Source of the DNA: Sialis fuliginosa | Taxonomy: Eukaryota; Arthropoda; Insecta; Megaloptera; Sialidae | Direction: 5' to 3' | Assembly (NCBI GenBank): GCA_961205875.1 | Contig: OY540809.1 | Coordinates: 28,408,267-28,472,266, forward strand | Length of the DNA stretch: 64,000 nucleotides | Shown here: piece by piece, positions 1 to 10,602 of the stretch | Position numbering within the stretch: the stretch's first letter is position 1 | How the letters are laid out: each line of letters starts with the position of its first letter | Position numbers and translations under genes: made by a program | Notes under the pieces: model-generated | The model's database searches: none | Told to the model about the DNA's origin: nothing | Seen by the model: only the letters and a program-made list of their open reading frames with translations

Positions 1-395
1 GTGAGCCAAAACAAGAATCCAGCTACGTGTGACAAGAAAAAATTTAAATTCGCTACGCGACGTAATCATATCAACTTTCTTCTGTTGATAAAAAAAATGC
101 TTTTGGTTTATTTACCCCGCCAGAAAATATCAGCAGACATTAGTGCTGGTGTTTATGGCAAAATTTTCATGTGTAAAAATATATGTATATAAGATATTGA
201 TAATTTACATTATTAATCTGTCCCCTGGTTGTTGTTTTCTGCGCTACGTATGAATGAAGCACTAATTAGTGGCATCATTATTATATTTTTCCTTGAGTTC
301 ATTTAAATATTATAAAAGGTTATGAAGTTACATTTCGATTGGATGGAAGGAAGAATGAATCATCCTCCATCGTCGTTACAGTAAAGAGATACCGG
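1..395. other. Unassigned AT-rich DNA
   Basis: A 63-codon reading frame runs from the window edge to 192 with no recognisable motif and a lysine/isoleucine-rich composition typical of random AT-rich DNA. Nothing else was recognised. Confidence 0.4.
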
Positions 396-852
396 GACCC
401 TCGCTTAATACACCCTAAATGCATCCTTCGCATACGGGTATAGGCGTCTATAAAGGTTCCAACCATCTCCTACTGTCGAGCGGCGGTTACCGCCATCCTC
501 GATATGTGCTTTGTTAGGCTAATATTAAAATATTCCAAGGATTATACAAAAGAGTCTACTTCAACAAAAGGAAAGTGGTGAAAGTCATACCAATATAAAT
601 GTATAGTGTACAATTATTGCTGCTATTGTAGTGGTTATTAAAGATTATAATATTGTCTCGTCAAAGGATTGAATTGCCGGTAAATCATACATCCTTGCCG
701 TGTTAGTAAGGTATAATTGAACTCTCGCTAAATACTCACGAATACATTCTTCGTATTTAGAGTACAAGCGTCAAAAAAGGTTCAAGCTATATTCTGCTGT
801 TGACGACGGCGACGTTTATCCTCGATAAAGGCCTTGTTCAATTAATACTGGG
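396..852 (+). repeat. Degenerate direct duplication (copies 396-535 and 720-852)
   Basis: Two blocks about 320 bp apart align along about 130 bp: 'ctcgct(t/a)aatac', 'cttcg(c/t)at', 'aaaggttc', 'ctgttg/ctgtcg', 'atcctcgat' and 'cttgtt' recur in the same order and spacing. Both are less AT-rich than the surroundings. They may be paired remnants of an old LTR-type element, but no coding sequence lies between them. Sequence from 853 to 1174 shows nothing recognisable. Confidence 0.5.
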
Positions 853-1174
853 TTATCCCATATGGTAAATACGCTGATCATATTTGGGCTAAAGAATGGT
901 GGAAACGAGACGTAAGGTAGCATGTTAGTGGGCAGCCACTTGAAGGCACCCTTTTTTAAGGAAATACCGTACAGCATTATTGCCCTAAGAGGAGTGCTGT
1001 AATAGGTCCCTTTTCTTTTTTGGTCAGTCAAGGGCGAAATGACCCCAACCTATCTTACGCAAGGTATTCCAATTTCGTCGTCACCATATGTTGTCAGAAA
1101 AATTATCATTTATTGGGAATTATCCCCTATAGTGTGTAATTGGGCACGGTCGCCCAAAAATGAGAAACAACATC

Positions 1175-1810
1175 TGTGAGGTAAAGCAATATACGTACTC
1201 GTAAAGTAACCTGAAATAAAAACAAAGGCAACATTTGAAAAAACTTGTATTCACTGAAGATTACACGTTATTCATGTGAAATATACATTGAAATTACATT
1301 CACTAAAGAAAATACTCTGCTTCGGAATTTTAACGCTTCAGGCTTCATTGTTTCACCCTGGGAATCCCTTAACCCATGCTGTGTCCTGTGAAGTCCCTGA
1401 AAGATTTAATAAACCACATTTTAATTAGGTTAGTTTTATTTATTACTGTATATAAAGTTATTTATTTCATATATTGTATACTTACCGTTGGAGTTCTGTC
1501 TTCACAAGTATATGTCTGTATAAAAAAAAAGAGAATAAATAAATAAGATAGTTGAAAACTGCGTTGTATTAATTTGAGTAACACCGAATTAAACTCCTAC
1601 CCATTGTTTTGTACCAGGACTCTGGGCCCTCTTGTTTTACAAAGGAAATCATAGCAAGAGACTCGGTGCCCCAGCACGCTGCAATACACACATAAACGTA
1701 TAAATTGCTAATCAACGACGAGCAAGATTTATTTATCAAGTTTTTATTTTATTTTCAAATTATTTTATATAATTTAATTTTTTTCTTGTGTGCGGCATAA
1801 ATCCGCCACA
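1175..1810 (+). repeat. 5' LTR
   Basis: It begins tgtgaggtaaagcaat and ends ccgccaca. It matches 3151-3775 along its length, with an extra 12 bp near 1306. Confidence 0.85.
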
Positions 1811-1814
1811 GAAA

Positions 1815-1825
1815 TGGTAGCAGAG
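1815..1825 (+). promoter_or_regulatory. Primer binding site
   Basis: TGGTAGCAGAG starts 4 bp after the 5' LTR and is complementary to the CTCTGCTACCA 3' end of animal initiator tRNA-Met. Placement and the TGG start support a minus-strand primer site. Confidence 0.65.
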
Positions 1826-2075
1826 CCTGCGTTCGATTAAAAATCAATCAAAATTCATTTTTACTCACAACTCTCACCTTCAACGCTCAGAGATAGAGCC
1901 AAGAAGTTGTATTCAGCCCTTGGGTTGCTGAATAAATGATTTCAGTTCAAAGTACCCGTACATTATCGAATCCACAGTTTTGTCCGTGGTATACAATTTT
2001 TTTGATAACCTTTTATTACTGTTATGTTTATTTATATTAGTAAGTTAAGTACTTTATATTTATTTTACCGTCAAT

Positions 2076-3150
2076 ATGTCGCTACCTCAAAGCGAAAAAG
2101 GGCCTCCTTCAGCCCGATATCATAGTTTGACGGGTTTTTATAATTATGAATTCTTTACGCCCGAGGCAAAGGATACTAGTCAGTGTATCTAGTCAAATTC
2201 CTTCACCACCTCTAGCGACCAATCAGGCAAATGAAAAGATGGATCACTGGAAAAGGGATATATTTGATGCAATAGCTAGGTTAGAGGCGCGGCAGGAAAA
2301 ACCCCAAAAAACACTATCCGCGTTAGGGCCAATAATGCCAAACAATATAGAAGCGACCGAGCCAATGGTTCAAACAATTCCTCGTGCTAGCCAACAATTA
2401 GATAGAGCCTCAGCTGTTATAAATACACAAGATTGGTTTCAATCAGTGGCGAAGTGTAATGGGCTTTGATCCCATGAAGCTATTACTTTTCCTGGAACAG
2501 GTTGATCAGGCCCTACCGTGTATATTTCTCACTGACGTCCAAATTTGTAATATGGTTGCACGTAGATGCGAGGGACCATTGTTGAGATGGTTGTTAGACC
2601 GACTCCCCTCGATGAACTCGTGGGCGGAAGCCAAACATGCGTTGATCCACCAATACCTTAACTTTATTGACCGAGAAACCTTAATAGTTCAGCTTGTGTG
2701 TGGACGTCAACGCTTTGACGAAGATCTAGTGGAATTTATCGAAGACATATATGCTAAGGCAAGAATATTGGAATATGAATGTCCAGACTCGGTGTTGATA
2801 CATATGATGTTCAATAATACTAACACTGCATCATTCAACGCAATGCGCTTTACCGTCCCCCCGATAAATATCGAAGAGTTCAGAATTTTGGCTAGACAGA
2901 CAGCGGCGTATCAGCGTCGTTTTTCTCCGTCATTCCCTGTGCGACGGAAAACCCCATATCAATATCAAAATTGGCGTGAGGTTGACAATCGACCGCGAAC
3001 AAGAGAATATGTATTAGGCCTTAATCCTCCAAAAACGAATAATACTGGTACAAGATACGAACCAAAGTCGGAGAAACTAGTTAAGCGATGTAGCCCTACT
3101 CTTCACAGAGCGAATGACATTAACTCCGATTCACAGTTGGGAAAATTATA
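2076..3150 (+). pseudogene. Frameshifted Gag of the LTR element
   Basis: An ATG at 2076 opens a short reading frame (MSLPQSEK...) that stops early. Coding then continues in a second frame (about 2146-2469) and a third (about 2459-3151), so at least two frameshifts break the gene. The third segment carries a retrotransposon capsid-like region with 'CEGPLLRWLLDRLP' and 'SWAEAKHALIHQYL'. The 3' end runs into the deletion junction, and no zinc knuckle is visible. The copy is not functional. Confidence 0.8.
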
Positions 3151-3775
3151 AAAGCAATATTCGTACTCGTAAAGTAACCTGAAATAAAAACAAAGGCAAC
3201 ATTTGAAAAAACTTTTATTCACTGAAGATTACACGTTATTCATGTGAAATATACATTGAAATTACATTCACTCTGCTTCGGAATTTTAACGCTTCAGGCT
3301 TCCTTGTTTCACCCTGGGAATTTTTTAACCCATGCTGTGTCCTGTGAAGTCCCTGAAAGATTTAATAAACCACATTTTAATTAGGTTAGTTTTATTTATT
3401 ACTGTATATAAAGTTATTTATTTCATATATTGTATACTTACCGTTGGAGTTCTGTCTTCACAAGTATATGTCTGTATAAAGAAAAAAAAGAGAATAAATA
3501 AATAAGATAGTTGAAAACTGCGTTGTATTAATTTGAGTAACACCGAATTTAACTCTTACCCATTGTTTTGTACCAGCACTCTGGACCCTCTTGTTTTACA
3601 AAGGGAATAATAGCAAGAGACTCGGTGCCCCAGCACGCTGCAATACACCAGTATTCATAAACGTATAAATTGCTAATCAACGACGAGCAAGATTTATTTA
3701 TCAAGTTTTTATTTTATTTTCAAATTATTTTATATAATTTAATTTTTGTCTTGTGTGCGGCATAAATCCGCCACA
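3151..3775 (+). repeat. 3' LTR, first bases missing
   Basis: It starts aaagcaatattcg and ends ccgccaca. It corresponds to 1183-1810 of the 5' LTR. Confidence 0.85.
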
Positions 3776-3853
3776 GTCAAATTCCGTTCATAATAAGAAG
3801 ACCCTCATAGCAAGTGGAAGTATTTGATTAATAAATCTAAATAATCAACTTTC

Positions 3854-3998
3854 TTATTACACAGGCCGACAAAAAAATACTGTCTACTTCAATAAGTGAT
3901 TTCGGTGTTTTTTGGCGTGCTGTAACCGAATCCGTCACCCGAATCATGAAATCACCTATTTAAGTAGAAACACCAAAAATGATGTCGGTCTGTGTTAT
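3854..3998. mobile_element. Small hairpin MITE
   Basis: Terminal inverted repeats ttacacaggccgaca and tgtcggtctgtgtta enclose about 145 bp. Internal stretches (aagtgatttcggtg and caccgaaatcac-like) also pair, so the whole unit folds as a hairpin. Confidence 0.65.
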
Positions 3999-5005
3999 TA
4001 ATTCAAAATTCTATAACATGTATTGCTAATTTTGAAAGCTGAGTACTTGATTTAAAGAAGTACCGAAAATGTGCTAGAAAAATTTAACATATTTTTGTAT
4101 TTTCTAATTAATTTAACTATATTAAAATAAAGTTATTTAATCGTTAATAAAACAATAATTTACTCAACAGTTTAATAAGTCATTTTGGCTTCTGAACATT
4201 TACTACATACCTATAAACGTTTTATTATTAAAATAAAACCCAATAATAAAAAGTTTATACAATTGAACAACCGCGAAATTCTACGTTCAAAAAAAATTCC
4301 TACATAATTTGTTTTATTTTTAATAACCATATCAGCTTCGGAAGCGATGCGTAACTTTAAGTACAGATGTCACTATTTACAGGAATTTATTATCGTCAAG
4401 TAAACACTTGACGTTGTTGCAACGGTTCGACTCATGTTAACGACAATCATTCATATATATATATATTTAAAATAGAACCCAGTAAAAAACTTCGAATAGG
4501 ACATGCTGATTTATATTTAATTAGATTCCAGAAAAGCATTTCGATGTTATTTCTAAAATAGGTTAATATATGAAATCATAGTAATCAACTAGTAATTTTT
4601 TACTAAAATTCACAATCAGTGATATTCATTAGAACTTTGATTGTTTTGCTTCACCGCACCATATCTATCCAAAGTGATAAGGGAACCTATGTGATCAGTT
4701 CGCAGAGGGAAAAAATTGAAATATCATTTTTAAATACCTATTTTATATCAAATACAAATCCCCTTACCATAAAATTTGTGCTTTTTTCCTCTTGTGATTT
4801 TTCTTAAAAATTTATAATTTTCGAGTAAAAAATTATTGAATATCCAGAATTATTTTTTTGTTTTGCTCCATATCATAAAAATGGATATTTTCAGAAAAAA
4901 TGTTCCAGGTAAAAATTGCTTATTTTTCCTCGTAAATTATGAATCTGCAACAAAAAATATAAGCTTAGATTTGAAAAAGAAAAGTTAAAACTGAAAACCC
5001 ATTAA
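3999..5005. other. AT-rich DNA downstream of nord, no gene seen
   Basis: Only a short (AT)n tract near 4455 and unsupported short reading frames are present. Confidence 0.4.
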
Positions 5006-5174
5006 GAGAGTTTGATACCTACACTTTAAGAAACCGATGAGTGGAGACGATCAAGGTATGCAAAGTTAGTTTTACAGTGGGTGAAAGAGGCGAAAAAATG
5101 TTTTTTTACGCAAATAACTTCAAAATGGCAACTGCACTCATCGGTTTCTTAAAGTATAGATACCAAACTATCTC
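5006..5174. mobile_element. MITE with ~38-bp TIRs
   Basis: The arms at 5006-5043 and 5135-5174 pair over nearly their full length (core actttaagaaaccgatgagt). The inner 90 bp are unrelated. The reading frame across it has no meaning. Confidence 0.7.
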
Positions 5175-6655
5175 TGTACCAATTTTCGTTGATAAAGGAA
5201 TTATTGTGTTCAAAAAATCTATTTTTTCTGTACTAATTATACATTTATAACATTTGAATACATCCCTGTAGTGACGTAATTCCCGTGCAAACGCTGATTG
5301 GTCAAGGAGCTATTTAGACTACCTTGTCTTTAGTGGTCCTAGTCTATAGATAAATATTATTAAAATAATGTAAAATAAAAAAAAATTTGTAAAATTCTTA
5401 CAATTTATTCATTTGTATAAAAATACATTATTTATTAACCTATCACACATTTAAACATATTTTATATTTATATAATATATTTGTTAACATAACAATAATC
5501 AGTATTCAACGTTTACAAATTTTTAAATGATATACAGAAATGGCATAAATTTGATTTATTGCTCATACATAAAAATTAGAATCATACTCATCAACAATTT
5601 CTAGGGGTAGCAGTATACAAACGATAGAGTTATTATTTTGTTAAAATGATAGCTAACATCATTATCATAAATATTCTTAAAGATATACATATACATATAT
5701 AATATTATAATAAAATTGATAAAAAAATAAATAACACAATATCAACTTACACATACACATCTACACACATATGCACATTCAGTGACATGAACATGAACAT
5801 TTGTCATATTTTCATATTATATTTTTCTTAATGGTCACACAAAAATATACAATATATCCCAAACATCATTTTACAATTTCTATAATTTTTATCCCCATTA
5901 CGACTCAGTTTATTCAAGGATTATTTTAATTTTTTTAATTTTAACTGCAAATACGTTTTTTTTGCTCTACACTTTGTATATTTTCTCTCTTACAAACTAT
6001 AGTGATTTTTTTGCACTACACTTACACTTTTTTATTTTTCTTTCAACTTGCAATTTTTCAACTACACAAACTAGCTTTTACAACTGCAGTTTTGATTTTT
6101 GGAACTGCAGAAACAAGCTATAATTACACATTAAAATAACCCCTGTACATATTGTTAACTAAAAACACTTCACGAATATGTTTATAAAATTTAGAATATA
6201 CGAAACAAATTGATGATAAAGGCTGGCCCATCTTTTGGTATCTTTTTGAAGTTAATGTTATTCTAAGCTTTTTTGTTTGTTTATAGACGAGACGAAACTA
6301 GGTTTAGAGTAATCTCGTCTACACAGTATTTAAAAGATCTCAGTCTTGTTCGAATTCTCATATTTTCTTTAGGGGAGGGGGAAGAAACCGACAGATGGTC
6401 CATAAATCTCCTAAAGTTTGGGTCACAATAAGTTCATCAATTTTTAATTGGTTCAGTATTTAATTGTATTATATTAAAAAGGTTAATCATATAATCGTAT
6501 GGCTCCAAAATGCAATTTCTAGAAAAATTTAACTACAAGTCATATAACCCACTACTGAGTCGTGAGAAACATTGCGATCAGATGTTATTGTTTATATATA
6601 TCTCTGTTTAAAAATATTTCTTGCTTGATCTAATTGGTTGCTTTTAATTATTTAA
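5175..6655. other. AT-rich intergenic DNA
   Basis: No coding or repeat structure was recognised. Long runs of A/T and (TA)-rich tracts occur. Confidence 0.4.
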
Positions 6656-6661
6656 TTTATT
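6656..6661 (-). terminator. nord: Candidate nord poly(A) signal
   Basis: Reading downstream of the nord stop on the minus strand, this is the first AATAAA hexamer, about 390 nt past the stop codon. In such AT-rich DNA the hexamer is frequent, so the call is tentative. Confidence 0.3.
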
Positions 6662-7050
6662 AATTTTCATTAACATCATCCGATGCTTAATTATATCCTC
6701 AATTAACAATCTTTGTACAACATGTTAATTTTACACTTACAGTACCTACATATAAATGTTCACAACTTATCTTCGACAGTAAACCAAATTACAGCTTAAG
6801 AAACGCAGGTATTTATATAAAATACAAGATATTAATAATAAGTTAGATTTTTAACATATAAAAAAAGGTCATTATAAATAAATTATATATATCATTATAC
6901 TCGTATAAATAATAAAACAATTTCTTTTTACAGTTTACTCTTGGCTTCTAGGTGTAATACAACGTGGCTTTCATCCAGAAGACTTAATTTAACAAATACC
7001 AAATGAGTCTGTCACTTTACTAATATAATTCTATAATGAATAGCTTTACA

Positions 7051-7225
7051 TCAAGGTAGAACTTCCAAATGATAAATATTATCGCGATTACGTTGGTGGC
7101 AGTCCTTCGTCCTTGCTTGAAGGAGATTGTAAGACAATGATCGACCTCTTGGAATACTGACAACGACTTGTATTACGTAATCTTGTCCTGGCTTCAAATG
7201 TGATATCCTTTGCATTAGAACATTC
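7051..7225 (-). CDS. nord: nord exon 9: C-terminal strands and stop
   Basis: The 175-nt coding part follows acceptor atatttacgtttcag. Joined in phase to exon 8 it reads S-NVLMQRISHLKPGQDYVIQV, then VVSIPRGRSLSYNLLQARTK and DCHQRNRDNIYHLEVLP, ending in TGA (plus-strand tca 7051-7053). 'I-x-x-L-x-P-G-x-x-Y-x-x-x-V' is the FN3 tyrosine-corner signature. 'SLSYNLLQARTKDC' matches the NDNF C terminus, where human NDNF ends soon after a final 'R-x-x-C'. The insect protein carries about 18 more residues. With this exon the reconstructed protein is 631 residues, compared with 568 for human NDNF; most of the extra length is the exon 8 insertion. Drosophila nord is a secreted modulator of BMP signalling and a Hedgehog-responsive gene; that role is transferred by homology. 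Confidence 0.9.
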
Positions 7226-7251
7226 CTGAAACGTAAATATTATTTATGCCC

Positions 7252-7446
7252 GGTATTATAAAGAATTTGATTGAGTGCAAATGCAAATTAGCTATTTTAA
7301 GTCGCTGATTGTACTTATACCGCATGCGTCAAGGTTATCATATGTACGATTGTTGATGTGTGTTGTCATTTATATTTAATACCTATCAGATAGCGTTAGC
7401 TGGAAGCTAATTTGTATTTGCACTCAAGCAAATTCTTTATAATACC
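7252..7446. mobile_element. MITE in nord intron 8, next to the acceptor
   Basis: The 195-bp unit has TIRs of about 42 bp (ggtattataaagaatttga... and ...caaattctttataatacc). It ends about 24 nt upstream of the exon 9 acceptor AG, so the branch point probably lies inside it. A similar terminus occurs near 59100. Confidence 0.75.
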
Positions 7447-7482
7447 ATTAGTCATATAATCATAAACAATTACTAGTACAAA

Positions 7483-8077
7483 CAGTATTGTGCAAATTAA
7501 TGGAATCATCGGCAATTATTATGGTAAAATCGTTTATTGTTTGTAAAATAATATTTTTACAAAATTATACAACCACCATTACGCTAATTAATAGGAACAA
7601 CAAATGTCCCTCTTTGGCTTCAATAACTGCTTTTACTCGTTTTGGCATGGACTCCACTAGTTTTTGACAGTTTTCAGAGATCCTCTCATCCCGATTCCAA
7701 ACTTGAATAACCGTTTCTATCATCTTTGTTTTTGTAGTGCAGTCGATTTTGCACAGTCTAGCTTTGCAAATGGCTTATAAATTCACAATAGGGTTCAGAT
7801 CGGGTGAATTCCTGGGCCAATCTAGAACAGTTATCTCATTATTGTGGAAATATATTCTTCGACTTGTGGCAGAGAGCAGAGCCCTGTTGAAGAATTGCTC
7901 TTCCTTGGGGTTGGCACTTTTCAAGTGGTGTTCCAACATCGATTTGTATTTTTGGCTGTTCATCATACCTTCGATTGGCACCAGAGATCCAACCTCCCTG
8001 TATGAAAAACACCCCCAAAACATTATATGCAAAAAATGAAAAACATCAGAATGATTCCATTAATTTGCACAATACTG
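7483..8077 (-). mobile_element. Internally deleted Tc1-like transposon in nord intron 8
   Basis: Perfect 27-bp TIRs at 7483-7509 and 8051-8077 (cagtattgtgcaaattaatg start) enclose 541 bp. The minus strand encodes the C-terminal part of a Tc1-type DDE transposase, including DWPRNSPDLNPI, the block that holds the last catalytic-site region. The N-terminal DNA-binding part and first Asp are missing, so the element cannot move by itself. TA follows the right end; the left TA is degraded. A relative occurs at 63564-64000. The right end lies 20 bp from the exon 8 donor. Confidence 0.85.
7775..8032 (-). pseudogene. Tc1 transposase C-terminal fragment
   Basis: The readable frame includes EGMMNSQKYKSMLEHHLKSA and later VLDWPRNSPDLNPIVNL, both typical of Tc1 transposases. 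Between them the QQD...H block is out of frame, so the piece is both truncated and shifted. Confidence 0.85.
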
Positions 8078-8097
8078 TAAATATACTAATTACTTAC

Positions 8098-8618
8098 GAC
8101 GTCTTGCTACTCTCACGGCAAATCCTTGTAACTCCAGGCGCAGATTTCATGCTGCGCAATCTTTTATCCAGACCACATTGATTGACCACGGTAGCAGCAT
8201 CATCTGCGCTAGCCGGCGGCAAGACAGGCGCTATGACTTGCGCAGACTTCAGCAATGACGAGTGTTCATTCGGTACTGTGAGCGCAGCAACTACAGATTC
8301 ATCGCTAACAACGTCGTCTGAGCTGATTGATTCTATTTCGTGTACAGATTTAAATAGTGACGGGTATTCATGCGATGCTGTGAGTGCAGCAGCTAAAGGT
8401 ACTGCGCTGGCAGCGGTTGTGTTGCGCTGTAGCGTGCCGGCACGCACGTACACGCAATAACGCAGGGGTTTTGCAGTTCCTGCGGACGAAGTGGCTGCAG
8501 TCGCAGGAACCCAACCTATAGTTATCGTCTCGCACTCGGCTGGTTGTGCGTACACATGTGTTATTTTAGGTAATACAGGTAGTGGGAGGTAGGAATTTGT
8601 GTTGCTTGTTGCTATTAC
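8098..8618 (-). CDS. nord: nord exon 8: FN3-2 with a large low-complexity insertion
   Basis: The 521-nt exon lies between acceptor tttaatttacag and the strong donor gtaagt (8097-8092). Residues 401-573 begin VIATSNTNSYLPLPVLPKIT and continue ECETITIGWVPAT...PLRYCVYVRAG, the Trp and YCV strands of the second FN3 module. After LQRNTT an Ala/Ser/Val-rich insertion of about 80 residues (roughly 467-546) interrupts the module. NQCGLDKRLRSMKSAPGV, then TRICRES, resume the NDNF pattern of two cysteines before the last strands. The insertion contains two diverged copies of a 19-residue unit, AALTASHEYPSLFKSVHEI and AALTVPNEHSSLLKSAQVI. Antisense reading frames here are shadows. A Tc1-like element ends 20 bp past the donor. 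Confidence 0.92.
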
Positions 8619-9674
8619 CTGTAAATTAAATTTTATAATTACATAAACAACAAATAGAAATACATTTTTCTAATATAGATTTAATATTTATTAGTGTTAT
8701 CAATTTTCAGAATCGACTGGTAATTATTTAGCACATATGTATACATATATAGTATGAGGTAAATAAAGAACAAAAAATATAAGACTAAAATTGAAAAGTC
8801 CGATTATTAATAATAAATCGATTATCAAATTGTATGACAATGGGTTCTCTAGACTCTAATTATTCAATAAAAACTATTTTTTAAGGAGCTGTATCTTCCT
8901 CAAGAAAAATTATCGGACACAACATTCGTTGTAAATTACCCTGTATATTTATAATTTTCTTCAAGAATTCAAACAATTATGTGATTTTTTTAATCCCAAT
9001 CGTTTTATTTCATATACCGGCTGTTTTTTTAACCTGACACTTTCAAATATATCGAAAAATAGGCACTCTACGGAAAAAATGTCAATAATCAAAATTGAAT
9101 CATTCCTCGGAGGAAATATATTAATGCAAAAAAATAGTCCCCCACCTTCCTCTTTGTAGGTTGGGGCGGGGGTAACTTTTAATCTTAAATAGAAACCTCA
9201 ATTTATTATTGCAGATACGGATTTTACAGCTAATATTATGTACGATTTGACTGAAATATTTTGTTTGATTCACGATAGTTGGCGCTGTAATCGACGAAAT
9301 TCAATTTATAATACAACAAAAAGAACCGGAAAAATTAAAAAAAAAAAAATCGATCACACCGACGATCCAACCTAGTCATTCACGGTTGTCGATCCGTAGC
9401 ACAAACCACCGTGCTACAGTAAGTGATGTGTTAGTTTTCGACTTAATTAGTACATAAAGTTATGCAAATTTACAGAGGAATTTCATAAATTTTTTCTCGG
9501 TTGTTTACGAGTTTCCGGTCAAACGGCTTGGTGTGTAAGTTTGGCTATGCCACTACTACAACCCTTTTTTAACAAATTGGTGCGTCTGATATCTTGTTGT
9601 CCCCTTGTTAGTAGAAGAAATCGAAAAAATTGAATTTCGTCGATACAGCGCCATCTAGTTCAGAAAAATCGTCT

Positions 9675-10098
9675 GTGGCGTAGCGGGGGGGGGGGGGGGG
9701 GGCAAGAGGGTCTATCATGCCCCAGGCGCCACTTGTAGAAGGGCGCCAAATGGTTCTTAATCAACCTTTTGGACCGCAAAGCATAAACCCAGTTTACTAA
9801 GGACCATAGGCCAGAATATGCAACTGAAGACCTTTTTTTTTTTTGGTCGTGCCAATTTAAATTTCTAATTTTATTTAATAAATAAGGTTAAGTAAAATAA
9901 AAACTGAAGATTTATTATAAAATTATTATTATTATTTATTTTTTTTCTGATAAGGATCGCACCAAACATACTCGCGAGCCGCGGGTTGGACAAGCTTGCC
10001 CAAGACAACAATATTCTATATATTATATTACTTTATGTTTTTCGGGGGCGCAAAAAAGGTATCGTGCCCCGGGTGCCAATTATGCTTGCTACGCCACT
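9675..10098. mobile_element. Nested element with GTGGCGTAGC termini
   Basis: The ends gtggcgtagc (9675) and gctacgccac (10098) are inverted and of a type common in insect hAT-like MITEs. An 18-nt G run follows the left end at 9685-9702. Confidence 0.5.
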
Positions 10099-10150
10099 AC
10101 AAATCGTTCGTACTTTTAGCCGTAGAATCCGTATCTGCAATAAAAAACTG

Positions 10151-10384
10151 AGGTTCCTATTAAAGATTCAAAGTTACCCCCGCCCCAACCTACAAAGAGG
10201 GGGTGGGGGACTATATTTTTGCACTAATGTATTTTCCCCGAGGAATGATTCAATTTTGATTATTGATAGGTTCCTATTAAAGATTCAAAGTTACCCCCGC
10301 CCCAACCTACAAAGAGGGGGTGGGGGACTATATTTTTGCACTAATGTATTTTCCCCGAGGAATGATTCAATTTTGATTATTGAT
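10151..10384. repeat. Exact 117-bp tandem duplication
   Basis: Copies 10151-10267 and 10268-10384 are identical base for base as read here. The reading frame 9986-10558 translates the same duplicated segment twice and is not a gene. Confidence 0.9.
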
Positions 10385-10602
10385 ATTTTTTCCGTAGAGT
10401 GCCAATTTTTCGAGATATTTGAAAGTTTCAGGTTAAAAAAAAACACCCAGTATAGCAGCATTACTTTTACGACAGACAATTCAAATTATTTTTATTTCAG
10501 TTTTTTTTATTGTGTATTTTTCTATGCAAGCAGTACATTAGTACATAACAAACGTTAAAAATATGATTACTTAATATAGCTCTTAATCTTAAAAAGCATT
10601 AC

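Larger units (their letters stand above)
1175..3775 (+). mobile_element. LTR retrotransposon reduced to LTRs plus broken gag
   Basis: Two near-identical direct repeats of about 630 bp bracket 1.34 kb that holds a leader and gag but no protease, reverse transcriptase or integrase. The left LTR runs TG...CA (1175-1810). The right one (3151-3775) lacks the first 8 bp and starts directly after gag, so one deletion appears to have removed pol together with the first bases of the 3' LTR. The LTRs differ by a 12-bp indel, a short insertion and scattered substitutions, so the copy is not young. Flanks (acatc, gtcaa) show no target duplication. Architecture and the Gag capsid type suggest Ty3/gypsy. 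Confidence 0.85.
9017..10450. mobile_element. Long-TIR DNA element in nord intron 7
   Basis: Left (9017-9250) and right (about 10120-10450) arms are inverted copies: ccggctg-ttttttaacctga... against ...tcaggtt-aaaaaaaacacccag. TA flanks both ends (9015-9016, 10451-10452), as for mariner-type elements. No transposase is readable. The right arm carries an exact 117-bp tandem duplication, and a second inverted-repeat unit (about 9675-10098, ends gtggcgtagc / gctacgccac) is nested inside. Confidence 0.7.

Noticed and set aside
816-1031. 71-codon minus-strand frame in the first kilobase
   Set aside because: No motif; it overlaps the degenerate direct duplication and has no splice-site support.
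4420-4440. ggttcgactc considered as a tRNA B box
   Set aside because: No A box, acceptor stem or anticodon arm around it.
8182-8460. Plus-strand frame antisense to nord exon 8
   Set aside because: A shadow caused by the low-complexity Ala/Ser-rich insertion on the other strand.
9986-10558. 190-codon plus-strand reading frame, the longest open stretch nearby
   Set aside because: It translates the tandem 117-bp duplication and G/C-rich arm of a transposable element; no family motif and no splice context.
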